A stretch of 64,000 nt of DNA from Cryptosporangium phraense (lineage in GTDB: Bacteria; Actinomycetota; Actinomycetes; Mycobacteriales; Cryptosporangiaceae): assembly GCF_006912135.1 (NCBI RefSeq), contig NZ_VIRS01000014.1, positions 147,631-211,630 on the forward strand, given 5' to 3'. The position numbers were made by a program, and so were the translations under genes. Every line of letters starts with the position of its first letter. The first letter of the stretch is position 1. Shown piece by piece: positions 25,187-34,614 of the stretch. Under the pieces are notes generated by a model that was not told where the DNA came from, did not search any database, and was given only the letters and a program-made list of their open reading frames with translations.

Positions 25187-26120
25187 GTCAGCTCCTCCGA
25201 TTGAGGTGCTGACCCGTCCGACCCCGCCTCCCGCACCAGGGGGCGGGGTCGGGCGGTCACGCCTCCGGTCACTGCCGTCACTGCTCGGCGTCGTGCCGTT
25301 CGGCGCCTACGTCGTCATCTTCCTGATCATTCCGACGCTCGTCGTCGCGATCGGGGCGTTCACCGCCAACCCGGAGGACGGGGGCGGCGTCACGCTGGCG
25401 AACATCAAGGCGCTGGGTGAGCGGCAGGTGCTCGACGCGTTCGTCTTCAGCATCTCGCTGTCGGCGGCGTCGGCGCTGATGGGCGCGATCCTGGGTGCGC
25501 TGCTCGCGTACGCGGTGGCGACCGCCAAGCCGAACGGGATGCTGCGCCGGGTCGTCACGTCGGCCTGTGCGGTGCTCGCGCAGTTCGGCGGCGTCACGCT
25601 GGCGTTCGCGTTCCTGGCGACGATCGGCCTCACCGGCTTCATCACGCTCTACCTGCAGAACCACTTCGACGTGAACATCTTCTCGGGTGGCGTCTGGCTG
25701 TTCGAGTTGCCGGGCCTCACGCTGGTCTACACGTACTTCCAGATCCCGCTGATGGTGATCGTGTTCCTGCCCGCGCTGGACGGGATCCGTCCGCAGTGGC
25801 GGGAGGCGGCCGAGAGCCTCGGCGGCTCGACCTGGCAGTACTGGCGCCTGGTCGGTGGCCCGCTGCTGGCCCCGGCGTTCCTCGGCTCGACGCTGCTGCT
25901 GTTCGCGAACGCGTTCTCGGCCTACGCGACCGCGGCCGCCCTGGTCAGCCAGGGCTCGCCGATCGTGCCGCTGCAGATCCGGAACGCGCTCACCAGCGAG
26001 GTGCTGCTCGGCCAGCAGAACGTCGGCAAGGCGCTGGCGCTCGGCATGGTCGTCGTCGTCGCGATCGTCATGTGGCTCTACGCGCTGCTGCAGCGTCGGA
26101 CGTCACGGTGGCTCGGGTGA
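25179..26120 (+). CDS. ABC importer permease 1
   Basis: The 313-residue membrane protein has six helices. It carries the EAA coupling loop in REAAESLGGSTWQYWRLVGGPLLAP (about residues 207-231), as in BPD-transport inner-membrane components of the PotB/CysT type. It starts at TTG 25179, overlapping the binding-protein gene by eight bases; GTG at 25206 is an alternative start. It forms the channel with permease 2. Confidence 0.9.
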   Translation: MPESAPPIEVLTRPTPPPAPGGGVGRSRLRSLPSLLGVVPFGAYVVIFLIIPTLVVAIGAFTANPEDGGGVTLANIKALGERQVLDAFVFSISLSAASALMGAILGALLAYAVATAKPNGMLRRVVTSACAVLAQFGGVTLAFAFLATIGLTGFITLYLQNHFDVNIFSGGVWLFELPGLTLVYTYFQIPLMVIVFLPALDGIRPQWREAAESLGGSTWQYWRLVGGPLLAPAFLGSTLLLFANAFSAYATAAALVSQGSPIVPLQIRNALTSEVLLGQQNVGKALALGMVVVVAIVMWLYALLQRRTSRWLG

Positions 26121-26923
26121 ACGCGGCCCGGCGCCGGAAGCTGGCGCTCTTCCGCTGGATCGTCGTCGTCGTGCTCGGCCTGTTCTTCCTGCTCCCGCTG
26201 TACGCGATGCTGGAGTTCACGACCCGCGCGGCGAACGGCCGCACCGCGCAGACGTGGAAGACGCTGGCCGACTGGCGGCAGATCCAGGAGAACTATCCCG
26301 ATCTGTCGACCGGCATCGTCTACTCGCTGGAGCAGGCGGCGTTGACCGCCGTGCTGATGCTGATCCTGCTCGTCCCGACGATGGTCTGGGTCCGGCTCCG
26401 GCTGCCCTGGCTCCGCCGTCCGATGGAGTTCCTCTGCCTGCTTCCGCTGACGATCCCGGCGATCGTCCTCGTGGTGGGTCTGGCTCCGGTCTACGCCTGG
26501 GTGACGTACCTGGTCAACGGCTCGTCGATCTGGCTGACGTTCGCCTACGTGATCCTCGTCCTGCCGTTCGCGTACCGGGCGCTGGACGCCGGGCTCTCGG
26601 CGATCGACGTCAAGACGCTGTCCGAGGCGGCCAGGAGCCTCGGCGCCGGCTGGGGCACGGTGCTCTGGCGGGTCGTGCTGCCGAACATCCGCTCGGCGGT
26701 GCTGTCGTCGGCGTTCCTCTCGGTCGCGCTGGTGCTCGGCGAGTTCACGATCGCGTCCCTGCTCAGCCGGGAGAACCTGCAGGTCGCGATCAACCTGCTG
26801 GGTAAGAGCGACACGCAGATCTCGGTCGCGGTGTCGCTGGTCGCGTTGGTTCTCGCGTTCGTCCTGTTGTTCGCGCTCTCGTTCGTCGGTGGCCGACGAC
26901 GGTCTTCGAAGGAAGCCTCATGA
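26117..26923 (+). CDS. ABC importer permease 2
   Basis: The 268-residue membrane protein has six helices and the coupling motif SEAARSLGAGWGTVLWRVVLP (about residues 172-192), as in PotC/CysW-like permeases. The GTG at 26117 overlaps the stop of permease 1 as GTGA, so translation is coupled. A GTG at 26108 is also in frame. It pairs with permease 1 to form the importer channel. Confidence 0.9.
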   Translation: MNAARRRKLALFRWIVVVVLGLFFLLPLYAMLEFTTRAANGRTAQTWKTLADWRQIQENYPDLSTGIVYSLEQAALTAVLMLILLVPTMVWVRLRLPWLRRPMEFLCLLPLTIPAIVLVVGLAPVYAWVTYLVNGSSIWLTFAYVILVLPFAYRALDAGLSAIDVKTLSEAARSLGAGWGTVLWRVVLPNIRSAVLSSAFLSVALVLGEFTIASLLSRENLQVAINLLGKSDTQISVAVSLVALVLAFVLLFALSFVGGRRRSSKEAS

Positions 26924-27987
26924 CGGTTGCTACGGATTTGCGCCAGGACAGCCTGGAAGTCGCGCTGGCCGGCCTGCGCCGCTCGTACGGCCCGGTGCAC
27001 GCGCTGGACGGGCTCGACCTCACGCTGGCGCCGGGTGAGCTGGTCGCGCTGCTCGGCCCGTCCGGGTGCGGCAAGACCACCGCGCTACGCGTGCTGGCCG
27101 GTCTCGAGGACGCGGACTCGGGCACGGTGACCGTCGGCGGGAAGGACCTGACCCGGGTTCCGGCCAACAAGCGGAACATGGGCATGGTCTTCCAGGCCTA
27201 CAGCCTGTTCCCGCACCTCACCGCGGTCCAGAACGTCGAGTTCGGACTGCGGTTGCGCGGGATCGGATCGGCCGAGCGCCGGAAGCGGGCGTCCGAGGCG
27301 CTCGACCTGGTCGGGCTCTCGGCGCAGTCGGGCCGGTTCCCGCACGAGATGTCCGGCGGGCAGCAGCAGCGGGTCGCGCTGGCCCGGGCGCTGGCGATCC
27401 GGCCGGCCGTGCTGCTGCTCGACGAGCCGCTCTCGGCGCTGGACGCGAAGGTCCGCGTGCAGCTGCGGGACGAGATCCGGCGGATCCAGCTGGAGGTCGG
27501 CACCACCACGCTGTTCGTGACCCACGACCAGGAGGAGGCCCTCGCGGTCGCCGACCGGGTCGGCGTCATGCGGGCGGGCAACCTGGAGCAGATCGGGGCT
27601 CCGGAGGAGGTCTACGCTCGCCCGTCGACGGCGTTCGTCGCCGAGTTCGTCGGGCTGAGCAACCGGCTTCCCGGTGAGGTCCGGGACGGCGGGGTGGTCG
27701 AGGTCCTCGGGCAGGTGCTGCCGATGGCGTCGGCCGAGGCCGCCTCCCGTGGGACGGCGGTGACCGCCTACGTGCGGCCGGAGGCCGTGCAGGTCTCCGC
27801 CGACGACACTGCGGACGCCCGGGTGGTGGCCGCCGCGTTCCTCGGGCCGAGCAGCCGGGTGACGGTGACGATGCCGGGCGGTGAGACCGTGATCGCGCAG
27901 GTGCCCAGCTCGACCGTGTCGTCGCTGGGTCCGGGCACGGCGGTGCGGGTGTCGTTCGCGCCGACCCCGGTCGCGGTCTCCGTCTGA
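26920..27987 (+). CDS. ABC importer ATP-binding protein (PotA/FbpC/CysA type)
   Basis: The 355-residue ATPase has Walker A GPSGCGKTT (about residues 47-55), Q-loop VFQAYSLFPH, signature MSGGQQQRVALARAL, Walker B VLLLDEPLSALD and the H-loop VTHDQEEAL. A C-terminal regulatory TOBE-like domain occupies about 275-355. The ATG overlaps the permease 2 stop (ATGA), closing a four-gene operon. This subgroup drives uptake of polyamines, iron, sulfate or similar solutes; the choice is unresolved. Confidence 0.93.
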   Translation: MTVATDLRQDSLEVALAGLRRSYGPVHALDGLDLTLAPGELVALLGPSGCGKTTALRVLAGLEDADSGTVTVGGKDLTRVPANKRNMGMVFQAYSLFPHLTAVQNVEFGLRLRGIGSAERRKRASEALDLVGLSAQSGRFPHEMSGGQQQRVALARALAIRPAVLLLDEPLSALDAKVRVQLRDEIRRIQLEVGTTTLFVTHDQEEALAVADRVGVMRAGNLEQIGAPEEVYARPSTAFVAEFVGLSNRLPGEVRDGGVVEVLGQVLPMASAEAASRGTAVTAYVRPEAVQVSADDTADARVVAAAFLGPSSRVTVTMPGGETVIAQVPSSTVSSLGPGTAVRVSFAPTPVAVSV

Positions 27988-27990
27988 TCG

Positions 27991-28020
27991 GTGGGGCCGC
28001 GACTACCCGCCGCGGCCACG
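27991..28020. terminator. Hairpin terminator after the ABC operon
   Basis: GTGG (27991-27994) plus CCGCG (27997-28001) pair with CGCGG (28011-28015) plus CCAC (28016-28019), leaving a two-base GG bulge and a nine-base loop. It sits between convergent transcripts, the ABC operon and the response-regulator gene. Confidence 0.65.
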
Positions 28021-28047
28021 CCCCCTCCTACGTGTGTGTTCCTGGGC

Positions 28048-28917
28048 TCACTCCAGCCGGGGTGAGCTCAGGACTCCGTCTTCGACCGCGCGGTCGCGGA
28101 GTTCGAGCTTCGTGCGGGCCGCGCGCCCGGCCTGCTCGTACTTGTCGCGGACGCGGTCCAGGTAGCTCTTCGCCGTGCCCTGCTTGACGTTCAGGCGCCG
28201 CGCGACGCTGGACATCGTCAGGCCCGAGGCGTAGAGGCGCAGGGCCTCGCGCTCCTGGCCGGAGAGTTCCGGCACGCCGTAGGTCTTCGTCCGCTGGATC
28301 AGCGCCGCGTGGCTCTGCGACACGTGCCGCTCGCCGTTGGCCGCCGCGGCCAGCGCCTGGCGCATGTCGGTCGCGTCCTGCGATTTGCGGACGTAACTGA
28401 GCGCACCGGCGCGGCCGGCCTCGTGCACCAGGCCGGCGTCGTCGATCGTGCTGCACGTGACGACCGCGAAACCGGCCTGGATCAGCGCCATCACGTTCTC
28501 GGCGACCCTCCGCCCGTCGCGCAGGCGCAGATCGAGCAGTGCGACCGGAGCGAGCGGGGTGATCGGGCCGTCGTCGGCGAACGTTCGCGGGCGCATCGAC
28601 GGGACCGAGGCGGTGCCCCGCGCCGGTTCGCCCGGGTGCACGCCGTTGTTGCGCCGCAGCGTCTCGTACGGCGTCCGGCTGTACCCGCCGGTGCCGTTGG
28701 TTCTCATTCCGTTGGGTTGAGCGACGCGCGCGAGCAGCTCGGTCACCGACTTCGCGGTCCCGACCACCCGGACGTCGAGTCCGTCGGTCGTCCCGTCGGG
28801 TCTCGGGGCCGCGTGGGAGAGCCAGGCGGCTATCCCGTGCAACAGGATCTCGTCATCGTCGATGACCACCACGCGGACCACGCCACCACGGCTCAGGCCG
28901 CTGTCTTCGTGTCCCAT
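28048..28917 (-). CDS. LuxR-family response regulator with an insert in the receiver
   Basis: The 289-residue protein has receiver elements VVVIDDDEILLHGI, the phospho-acceptor in VALLDLRLRDGRRV and the lysine in LSYVRKSQ. A LuxR-type helix-turn-helix is near the C-terminus (LSGQEREALRLYASGLTMSSVA). Between the second strand and the phospho-acceptor strand lies a disordered insert of about 50 residues, rich in Gly, Arg, Pro and Asn, which is unusual for receivers. The ATG at 28917 has GGAGG four bases upstream and overlaps the kinase gene end by 25 bases, so it is the kinase's partner. Confidence 0.88.
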   Translation of the reverse strand: MGHEDSGLSRGGVVRVVVIDDDEILLHGIAAWLSHAAPRPDGTTDGLDVRVVGTAKSVTELLARVAQPNGMRTNGTGGYSRTPYETLRRNNGVHPGEPARGTASVPSMRPRTFADDGPITPLAPVALLDLRLRDGRRVAENVMALIQAGFAVVTCSTIDDAGLVHEAGRAGALSYVRKSQDATDMRQALAAAANGERHVSQSHAALIQRTKTYGVPELSGQEREALRLYASGLTMSSVARRLNVKQGTAKSYLDRVRDKYEQAGRAARTKLELRDRAVEDGVLSSPRLE

Positions 28918-31439
28918 GTCACCTCCAGCCAGGCGATGCTCGTCATTTCGGGTTCTACGTCAACGCGGATATGTCGATCAGGAATCAGTTGGTTGCCGGT
29001 GCCGACCGCCACCGCCTCCAGTACCGGCGCGGGCGTGCCGGTAGGGAAGCAGAACGTGATCGCGATCTCCTCGGGCGTTCCCCGGACGGTGAACGTGGCC
29101 TCACCGGGCAGCGCCTCCATCAGCATCCGATCGGCCAGCCGCGTGAACGTGCGCTGCCAGTCGGGGGAGAGGGCGTCCAGGCCGTCGCCGAGATGCAGGA
29201 TCGGTACGACGTCGCGCTGCCTCGCGCTGCGGGTGACGGCGGCGACGGCGTCCAGGGTGGCTATCGGGGTCGTGAGGTCGTCGTGGTCGACCAGCGCGCG
29301 GACCTCCGCGGCGGCGAGCTCGCACCGTCTTCGAACGACTGGGGTCTCCGGGTTCGCGCTGCCGTTGGCCAGGGCCCGGAGCAGCGGGAACAGGTCGCGG
29401 TTGAGGGCCGCGTCGCGTTGCTTGCGATCGGCGGTCACGGCCTCGCGCGCTGCGCGCGCAGCGTCCAGATGGTGCTGTTCGGACAGCGCGGCCGCCGCGT
29501 CGGTCGCGTGCTGACGGAGCTGGAGGACGATCACCAGCGCGCCGACCTGGGGAATTCCGGCACCGAAGACGACGCCGAGCGCGTACGCGAAGGCCGGGCC
29601 GGAGCCGCTCCACTCGATCGTCACCGCGCTGAGCGTGGTGAGCGCCAGCGACAACCAGGCCAGGTCGAACCACCGCGGACGCTGGACCGCGAACACCGAG
29701 AGGATCCAGCCGAGGACGCCGATCGGCCAGTTGGCCGGCGTGAGCAGGCCGGCCGGGGTGCAGTCGAGCAGGACGGCGAGCGCGGCGACGACCGAGAGGC
29801 CGGTGAGCCACCACGCGTGCCGGTCGATCAGGTCCGAGGGGAACCGGCCCTTGCCCTGCACCGTGACCAGCGCGACCTGGATCAGCGTGACGACGAACAG
29901 CACCAGCCAGCCGGAGAGCGCGGCCCAGCCCGAGCGGTACTCCGACCAGCTCGTGATCAGCAGGCCCAGGCTCAGCGCCTGCCAGAAGTGGCCGATCCAG
30001 GCGAGCGCGAGCAGCCCGTAGCGGGTGAAGCGGTCGGCGAGGACGCGCTCCTCGATCAGCGGGCCCGGCTCGGCCTCGCCGGGCGCCGGCGCGGGGTCGG
30101 CGACGCCGGACGGCGCGGGCTCCCACTGGGCCCCGGGCCGGACCAGGCGGGCCTCGGCCAGCGACCAGCGGAGCGTGACGACGGTGCCGCGCCCGATCGC
30201 GGACCGGACGTACGCGGCCCCGCCGACCGCGGCCATCCGGCCGGTCAGCGACTTCGACAGGCCGAGCCCGCCGCTGCCCGCGTTGGCCGGGTCGAAGCCG
30301 CGGCCGCGGTCGTGGATCGTGAGCTCGAGCGCGTCCGCGGTACCCCGGGCGGCGATGCCCACCTCGGTGGTGCCCGCGTGCTTCTCGACGTTCGACAGCG
30401 CCTCCCGGCTGGCGGCCGCGAACGCCGCGGTCACCTCGGCCGGGAGCACGTCGTCCGGAGCGCCGTCGGCGAGGTAAGGCCGCAGCCCGCGGTAGGACGC
30501 CTGCCGGGCGGCGACGGCGACGAGCTGGCGGCCGGTGCGCAGCGGCTCGTCGGACTCGGAGTCGCGGGACAGGGCCTCGAGGTCGTCGGTGCAGCGGGCG
30601 CGCACGATGTCGGCGCGGCCCCGCAGGCCGCCACGGGCGATCGCGGTCAGCGTCGTCAGCACCGTGTCGTGCAGCAGGAGACGGCGGGCGCCGCGGTCGT
30701 GCAGACGGGCCTGCTCCACCGTGTCGGTGCGGCCGGTGATGTTGCGCCTGGCGATCGTGGCGCTCGCGTTGGTCGCACCGAGCCGGACCAGGTGGACCAG
30801 CATGAGGCCGATCGCGGCCAGGGCCAGCAGCACGCCTGCGGCCTGCGCGGTGCCCTCGAGCGGACGGGCCAGCCCGAGCGGTTCGTTGCTGCCGGCCTGG
30901 ATGCCGGCGACCCGGGAGCCGAACAGATACGCGGCGATCTCGACCAGGGCGACCGCCCAGACCAGCGGAGCGCGAAGCCGCCAGGCCGCGAGCAGGATCG
31001 AGACGCCGGCCCAGCCGACGACCCAGCTCCCGGCGGCGCCGACGAACTCGGTGGGGAGCAGACGAACCATGGCGATCAGCAGCCCGACTGAAACGAGCGT
31101 GTCGCCGAGAACCGCCCAGACCGGTAACTGTCCGCCACGCCAGCACGTCCAGGCCGCGATCAGCCCCCAGGCGATCGCGCCGGCGAGGAGCACGTCCCGC
31201 CAGTACGACGGCGCGGCCACCGGCCCGCTGGCGTACGCGACGACCGGCGCGATGACGCACCAGGCCGTCCGCAGAATCGCCGCCGATCGGGCCGCCACCG
31301 GCCCCAACCCGACTTCGCGGGAGAGGAGTGTCGGCGCCGGGAGCGCGGAATCCGTAGGTGTAGCCGGGTCACCGTCGTGGTACTCGGGCGGCACGTGCGC
31401 CGGTCTACCGCGTAATGCGTAGACCAATGTCAGTGGCAT
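28893..31439 (-). CDS. Large histidine kinase with two membrane blocks
   Basis: The 848-residue protein has a first membrane block (about residues 55-220, six or so helices) and a dimerisation helix with His257 in LLLHDTVLTTLTAIARGG. An HATPase domain follows, with N350 in EALSNVEKHAG and G-boxes DRGRGFD and GLGLSKSL. A second membrane block (about 475-640) comes next, and then a soluble C-terminal domain (about 660-848) that resembles a kinase core lacking the ATP boxes. It looks like a head-to-tail fusion of an active and a degenerate kinase. It acts with the response regulator encoded just after it. Confidence 0.88.
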   Translation of the reverse strand: MPLTLVYALRGRPAHVPPEYHDGDPATPTDSALPAPTLLSREVGLGPVAARSAAILRTAWCVIAPVVAYASGPVAAPSYWRDVLLAGAIAWGLIAAWTCWRGGQLPVWAVLGDTLVSVGLLIAMVRLLPTEFVGAAGSWVVGWAGVSILLAAWRLRAPLVWAVALVEIAAYLFGSRVAGIQAGSNEPLGLARPLEGTAQAAGVLLALAAIGLMLVHLVRLGATNASATIARRNITGRTDTVEQARLHDRGARRLLLHDTVLTTLTAIARGGLRGRADIVRARCTDDLEALSRDSESDEPLRTGRQLVAVAARQASYRGLRPYLADGAPDDVLPAEVTAAFAAASREALSNVEKHAGTTEVGIAARGTADALELTIHDRGRGFDPANAGSGGLGLSKSLTGRMAAVGGAAYVRSAIGRGTVVTLRWSLAEARLVRPGAQWEPAPSGVADPAPAPGEAEPGPLIEERVLADRFTRYGLLALAWIGHFWQALSLGLLITSWSEYRSGWAALSGWLVLFVVTLIQVALVTVQGKGRFPSDLIDRHAWWLTGLSVVAALAVLLDCTPAGLLTPANWPIGVLGWILSVFAVQRPRWFDLAWLSLALTTLSAVTIEWSGSGPAFAYALGVVFGAGIPQVGALVIVLQLRQHATDAAAALSEQHHLDAARAAREAVTADRKQRDAALNRDLFPLLRALANGSANPETPVVRRRCELAAAEVRALVDHDDLTTPIATLDAVAAVTRSARQRDVVPILHLGDGLDALSPDWQRTFTRLADRMLMEALPGEATFTVRGTPEEIAITFCFPTGTPAPVLEAVAVGTGNQLIPDRHIRVDVEPEMTSIAWLEVTWDTKTAA

Positions 31440-32137
31440 CCCGTCGATCCTTCGGTCTCGTCGGTCGGGCGGAATTCGTCTCTATTCGGGCTTAACACAT
31501 CGGCTAGGAATGCGAAAACCTTTCAGGTATCGATTTCTGTGCTGTACTTCCCCGTTGGCGGGGCTGCTCACTCGTGCTGGTTCCGACCGGTACCAAAGAT
31601 TCTTATTCGGTGGGTGACGCTGAGTGACTATTTCGGAGCCGGTCGATCGGTGACGCTCTGCAATGGGCTGGTGTCGCTGCTGCATTAGTGACGGATCGAG
31701 TCGCGGAATTGCGGGTGCGGCCCGCGCTCGGTCGGACACTGTGGATTCCCCGGAACCGGATTCCGTAGTGACGCGGATCGGAGTATGCCCCCAAACTGGA
31801 GCCAGTGGGGGGCAGGGCTCGTGGGCAGGGACGGTTCGGCGGGTCGGCTGAGGAGCGGGTAGTCCGTCCGGCCGAGGCGACTGGGTCGTGTGACCGGTGG
31901 GTGCTCTGAGGCTGGTGTTCGGCGGGCCGGCGGCGCGGCTTAAGAGAGCCCGAAGGCTCGCGTAAACCGGGCACCCGAATTGACCGGAGGGCAGTGGCAC
32001 CCGGCACGATGAGACCCGTTTAGATGAGCACCGGTCTGTACGGCGGGTGCGGGGGTACTGGACGCATTCAGCGTCCGGTGTGGAGTGCGGAGGAACGGCT
32101 TGACCAGCAGGGCGTCAACCGACAAAGGCGTTCGGGC
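31440..32137. other. Intergenic/leader region before the expansin-like gene
   Basis: The first 300 bases are notably AT-richer than the surroundings and hold no plausible gene. Two small hairpins occur near the downstream gene: GAGCC-CGAA-GGCTC (31946-31959) and GGACGC-ATTCA-GCGTCC (32060-32076). I compared the region with the c-di-AMP (ydaO) riboswitch, common before actinobacterial cell-wall genes, and found no match to its conserved segments. Confidence 0.35.
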
Positions 32138-33964
32138 GTGACCCGGAATCGCCCGGAGGATGACTCGCGGGACGCGCTGGCCGAGACCGACTTCTTCGGA
32201 GCACCGCGTTCCCGGGACGGTGGCGCGCGAGCGCGGGCGCGTTCCGGGGATACGGGAGAGCTCCGATTCGGCACCGATCTGCCCGACTCCGGCCGTGGCC
32301 GTCATCGTGGTCAGCTCGGGCGGGACGCCGACACCGATCCGGGCCGTGGGCCCGGGGGGATAGCCGAATGGCGTCGTGATCTGGACGCCTACCGGACGCC
32401 GGAGCCGCGCCGCGAGCCCGAGCCGCAGCGGGAGCTCGAGGTTCGGCCGGAGGCGCAGTCGCGGCGCGACCTGGATTGGCGCCGGGAGCCGCCGGCCGGT
32501 GAGCGGGAACCCGGGGAGGCTCCTCGGCGCGCGGTGACCGGCGGCGCGGTGACCGGTAGAGCGGTGACCGGTAGCGCGGTGACCGGTAGCGCGGTGGCCG
32601 GCAGCGCGGTGGCCGGGGTGGCCGGGGCGGTGGCCGCCCGCTCGACCGGTGGGACCGACGGCGGGCGCCCGGACGACGCATTCCGGACGGCCGGCCTGGC
32701 CTCGGAACGACCGAGTAGCTTCTTCGCGCCGGTCAGCGCTGTGCCCGACCGGTCGTCCAGGCCCGAGGGGCCGGCCGCTTTCGCCGGCCCGACCGGCTGG
32801 TCGGCCTCGCCGACCGCTCCGCCGACGGCCACGGCTGAGGCGGACGCCGAGACCCGGGTGATCAGCAAGCCGCGGGCGGCGGCCGGTGGAGCCGCTGCTC
32901 CGGGCGGGCGGCTGGCCGGGTTGCGGCGGGTGCTGCGCCGGCGGTGGTTCGCGCCGGGGCTGGCCGGTGGGGCCGTGCTCGGCTCGGTCGCGCTGGTCAC
33001 CGGCGTCGCGCAGTTCGCCGGTACCGCCTGCGCGGCCGCCCCGGTCGCCGTCCACGCCGCGGTACCCGCGCCGGGCACGACCGTCACCGGCAACGCCACG
33101 TTCTTCGACGGCGGAGTCGGCAACTGCTCGTACCCTTCGTTACCCGCCGACGACCTGTACGTCGCGCTGGGCCCCTCGGAGTACGCCGGATCGGCCGCCT
33201 GCGGCGAGTACCTCGACGTCACCGGCCCGGACGGCAAGGTCCGGGTCAAGGTCGTCGACCAGTGCCCGGAGTGCGCGGCCGGCCACATCGACCTCAGCCG
33301 CGAGGCGTTCGCCCAGATCGCCGACCCGGACGCCGGCGACGTCCCGGTGACCTACACCGCGGTCGCCAACCCGCCGGTGCCGGGCAACCTGAGCGTCCAG
33401 GTGAAGGACGGTTCCTCGGAGTTCTGGCTCGCGCTACTCGTCGACAATCACGGGAACCCGCTGACCAAGGTCGAGGTCTCGTCCGGCGGAGCTTTCACGG
33501 CGCTGAGCCGCACGACGTTCAACTTCTGGGTCGCCGAAGGCGGCCTCGGCGCGGGACCGTTCTCGGTGCGGGTCACCGACAACCAGGGCCGGACCGCGAC
33601 GATCCCGGACATCGGGCTGAACCCGGGCGAGGTGCAGCAGTCGGACGTCGCGATGGGCGACGGTCCGGTGATCGCCCCGGTCGCACCGACGAAGTCGGCC
33701 TCGGCCTCGACTTCGGCTTCGCCGAAGCCGGCCGGGTCCTCCCAAACGTCGGACTCGGCTTCGGCCGATTCGGACGACACACCGCTCGCGGCTGGCGTTC
33801 CGGACAGCAGCACCCGAGCCGGGAGCGGCTCGACCACGGCGGCGACCCCGGACGCGGACGCGTCCGAGGAACTCGCGGCCAACCCAGTACCGTCGACGTC
33901 GGCCGCGACACCTCGCGCGTCCGAATCGACGGCCGGATCCACGGGGCGGAACACATGTGGCTAG
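32138..33964 (+). CDS. Expansin-like protein with long cytoplasmic region (EXLX1 type)
   Basis: The protein (about 608 residues) has a long charged, disordered N-terminal region (1-265) with a 15-base DNA repeat and one membrane helix (about 270-298). A double-psi beta-barrel follows (about 313-410; TGNATFFDGG, AACGEYLDVTGPDGKVRVKVVDQCPEC, GHIDLSREAF), and then a CBM63-like beta-sandwich (about 412-505). The tail is Ser/Thr-rich. Expansins loosen polysaccharide walls without hydrolysis. GTG at 32138 with AAAGG upstream is preferred; an ATG at 32024 is possible but would place a hairpin inside the gene. Confidence 0.82.
   Translation: MTRNRPEDDSRDALAETDFFGAPRSRDGGARARARSGDTGELRFGTDLPDSGRGRHRGQLGRDADTDPGRGPGGIAEWRRDLDAYRTPEPRREPEPQRELEVRPEAQSRRDLDWRREPPAGEREPGEAPRRAVTGGAVTGRAVTGSAVTGSAVAGSAVAGVAGAVAARSTGGTDGGRPDDAFRTAGLASERPSSFFAPVSAVPDRSSRPEGPAAFAGPTGWSASPTAPPTATAEADAETRVISKPRAAAGGAAAPGGRLAGLRRVLRRRWFAPGLAGGAVLGSVALVTGVAQFAGTACAAAPVAVHAAVPAPGTTVTGNATFFDGGVGNCSYPSLPADDLYVALGPSEYAGSAACGEYLDVTGPDGKVRVKVVDQCPECAAGHIDLSREAFAQIADPDAGDVPVTYTAVANPPVPGNLSVQVKDGSSEFWLALLVDNHGNPLTKVEVSSGGAFTALSRTTFNFWVAEGGLGAGPFSVRVTDNQGRTATIPDIGLNPGEVQQSDVAMGDGPVIAPVAPTKSASASTSASPKPAGSSQTSDSASADSDDTPLAAGVPDSSTRAGSGSTTAATPDADASEELAANPVPSTSAATPRASESTAGSTGRNTCG
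32531..32620 (+). repeat. Six tandem 15-base repeats in the expansin-like gene
   Basis: Units of the form GCGGTGACCGGTAGC run from 32531 to 32620 with slight variation, encoding AVTGG, AVTGR, AVTGS, AVTGS, AVAGS and AVAGV. They precede the membrane helix and look like a slippage-expanded flexible linker. Confidence 0.9.
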
Positions 33965-34116
33965 GCCCAGGGGGGCGTCGGCGGTTGGTGGCCCGGCGAG
34001 GGCGTCGTCGCCCGGCGTCCGCACGGAGGGGGCCGGTCGGCCCGCAGCTGAGCCGGCCGCCGGCCGGTCAGCCCAAATCATCCCGCTGAGGGGTCCATCG
34101 GTTCGACAATGACCGG

Positions 34117-34599
34117 ATGGCGCACGCCACGGTCACCGTCGACCTCGTCGTCCGCGATCTCCTCCACGAGGACCTCGCGGGCTGCGCGTGGACCGGCCAC
34201 GTGCCGTTCATCTCGGCCGCCCTCGGGCGGCGGACGGCCGGTGCGGTCGACTACCTGGCCGTGTGCGGTCCGAGCGACTTACCGGTCGGCGTCGGCGGCG
34301 TGGACTACAGCCGCCAGGCGGACGCGGGGTGGCTCTGGCAGTTCGCCGTGCACCCGGCGTTCCGTTCGTGCGGCGTCGGCACGCTGCTCGTGCGCAGCGC
34401 CGAGGACCGCATCCGGCAGCGCGGGCTGTCCTTCGCCGAGTTGGGCGTCGAGCAGACGAACCAGGGTGCGCGTCGGCTGTACACGCGGCTGGGCTACGAG
34501 GTCACGCGCGAGCAGGACGAGGAGTGGGATGCGCTGGACGCCGCCGGACGGCCGGTCCGGCGGCGGGCGCACTGCGTCATGATGCGGCGGGCGCTGTGA
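34117..34599 (+). CDS. GNAT-family N-acetyltransferase
   Basis: The 160-residue protein shows the GNAT acetyl-CoA site WLWQFAVHPAFRSCGVGTLLV (motif A, about residues 68-88) with the R/Q-x-x-G-x-G/A-type loop. A NQGARRLYTRLGYEVTRE segment (motif B) is near 115-132. Substrate is unknown. It ends 15 bases before the convergent phosphatase gene. Confidence 0.88.
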   Translation: MAHATVTVDLVVRDLLHEDLAGCAWTGHVPFISAALGRRTAGAVDYLAVCGPSDLPVGVGGVDYSRQADAGWLWQFAVHPAFRSCGVGTLLVRSAEDRIRQRGLSFAELGVEQTNQGARRLYTRLGYEVTREQDEEWDALDAAGRPVRRRAHCVMMRRAL

Positions 34600-34614
34600 T
34601 GGTGCGTCGGCCGT

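Noticed and set aside
31900..32060. Possible c-di-AMP riboswitch before the expansin-like gene
   Set aside because: Such riboswitches often precede actinobacterial wall genes, but the conserved GGGTGAATC-like and CCCGAACCCG-like segments are absent; only small hairpins remain.
31940..33055. Long minus-strand open frame over the expansin-like gene's 5' half
   Set aside because: It reads as repetitive HRATGHR and Pro/Arg sequence, the antisense of the 15-base repeat region, with no domain.
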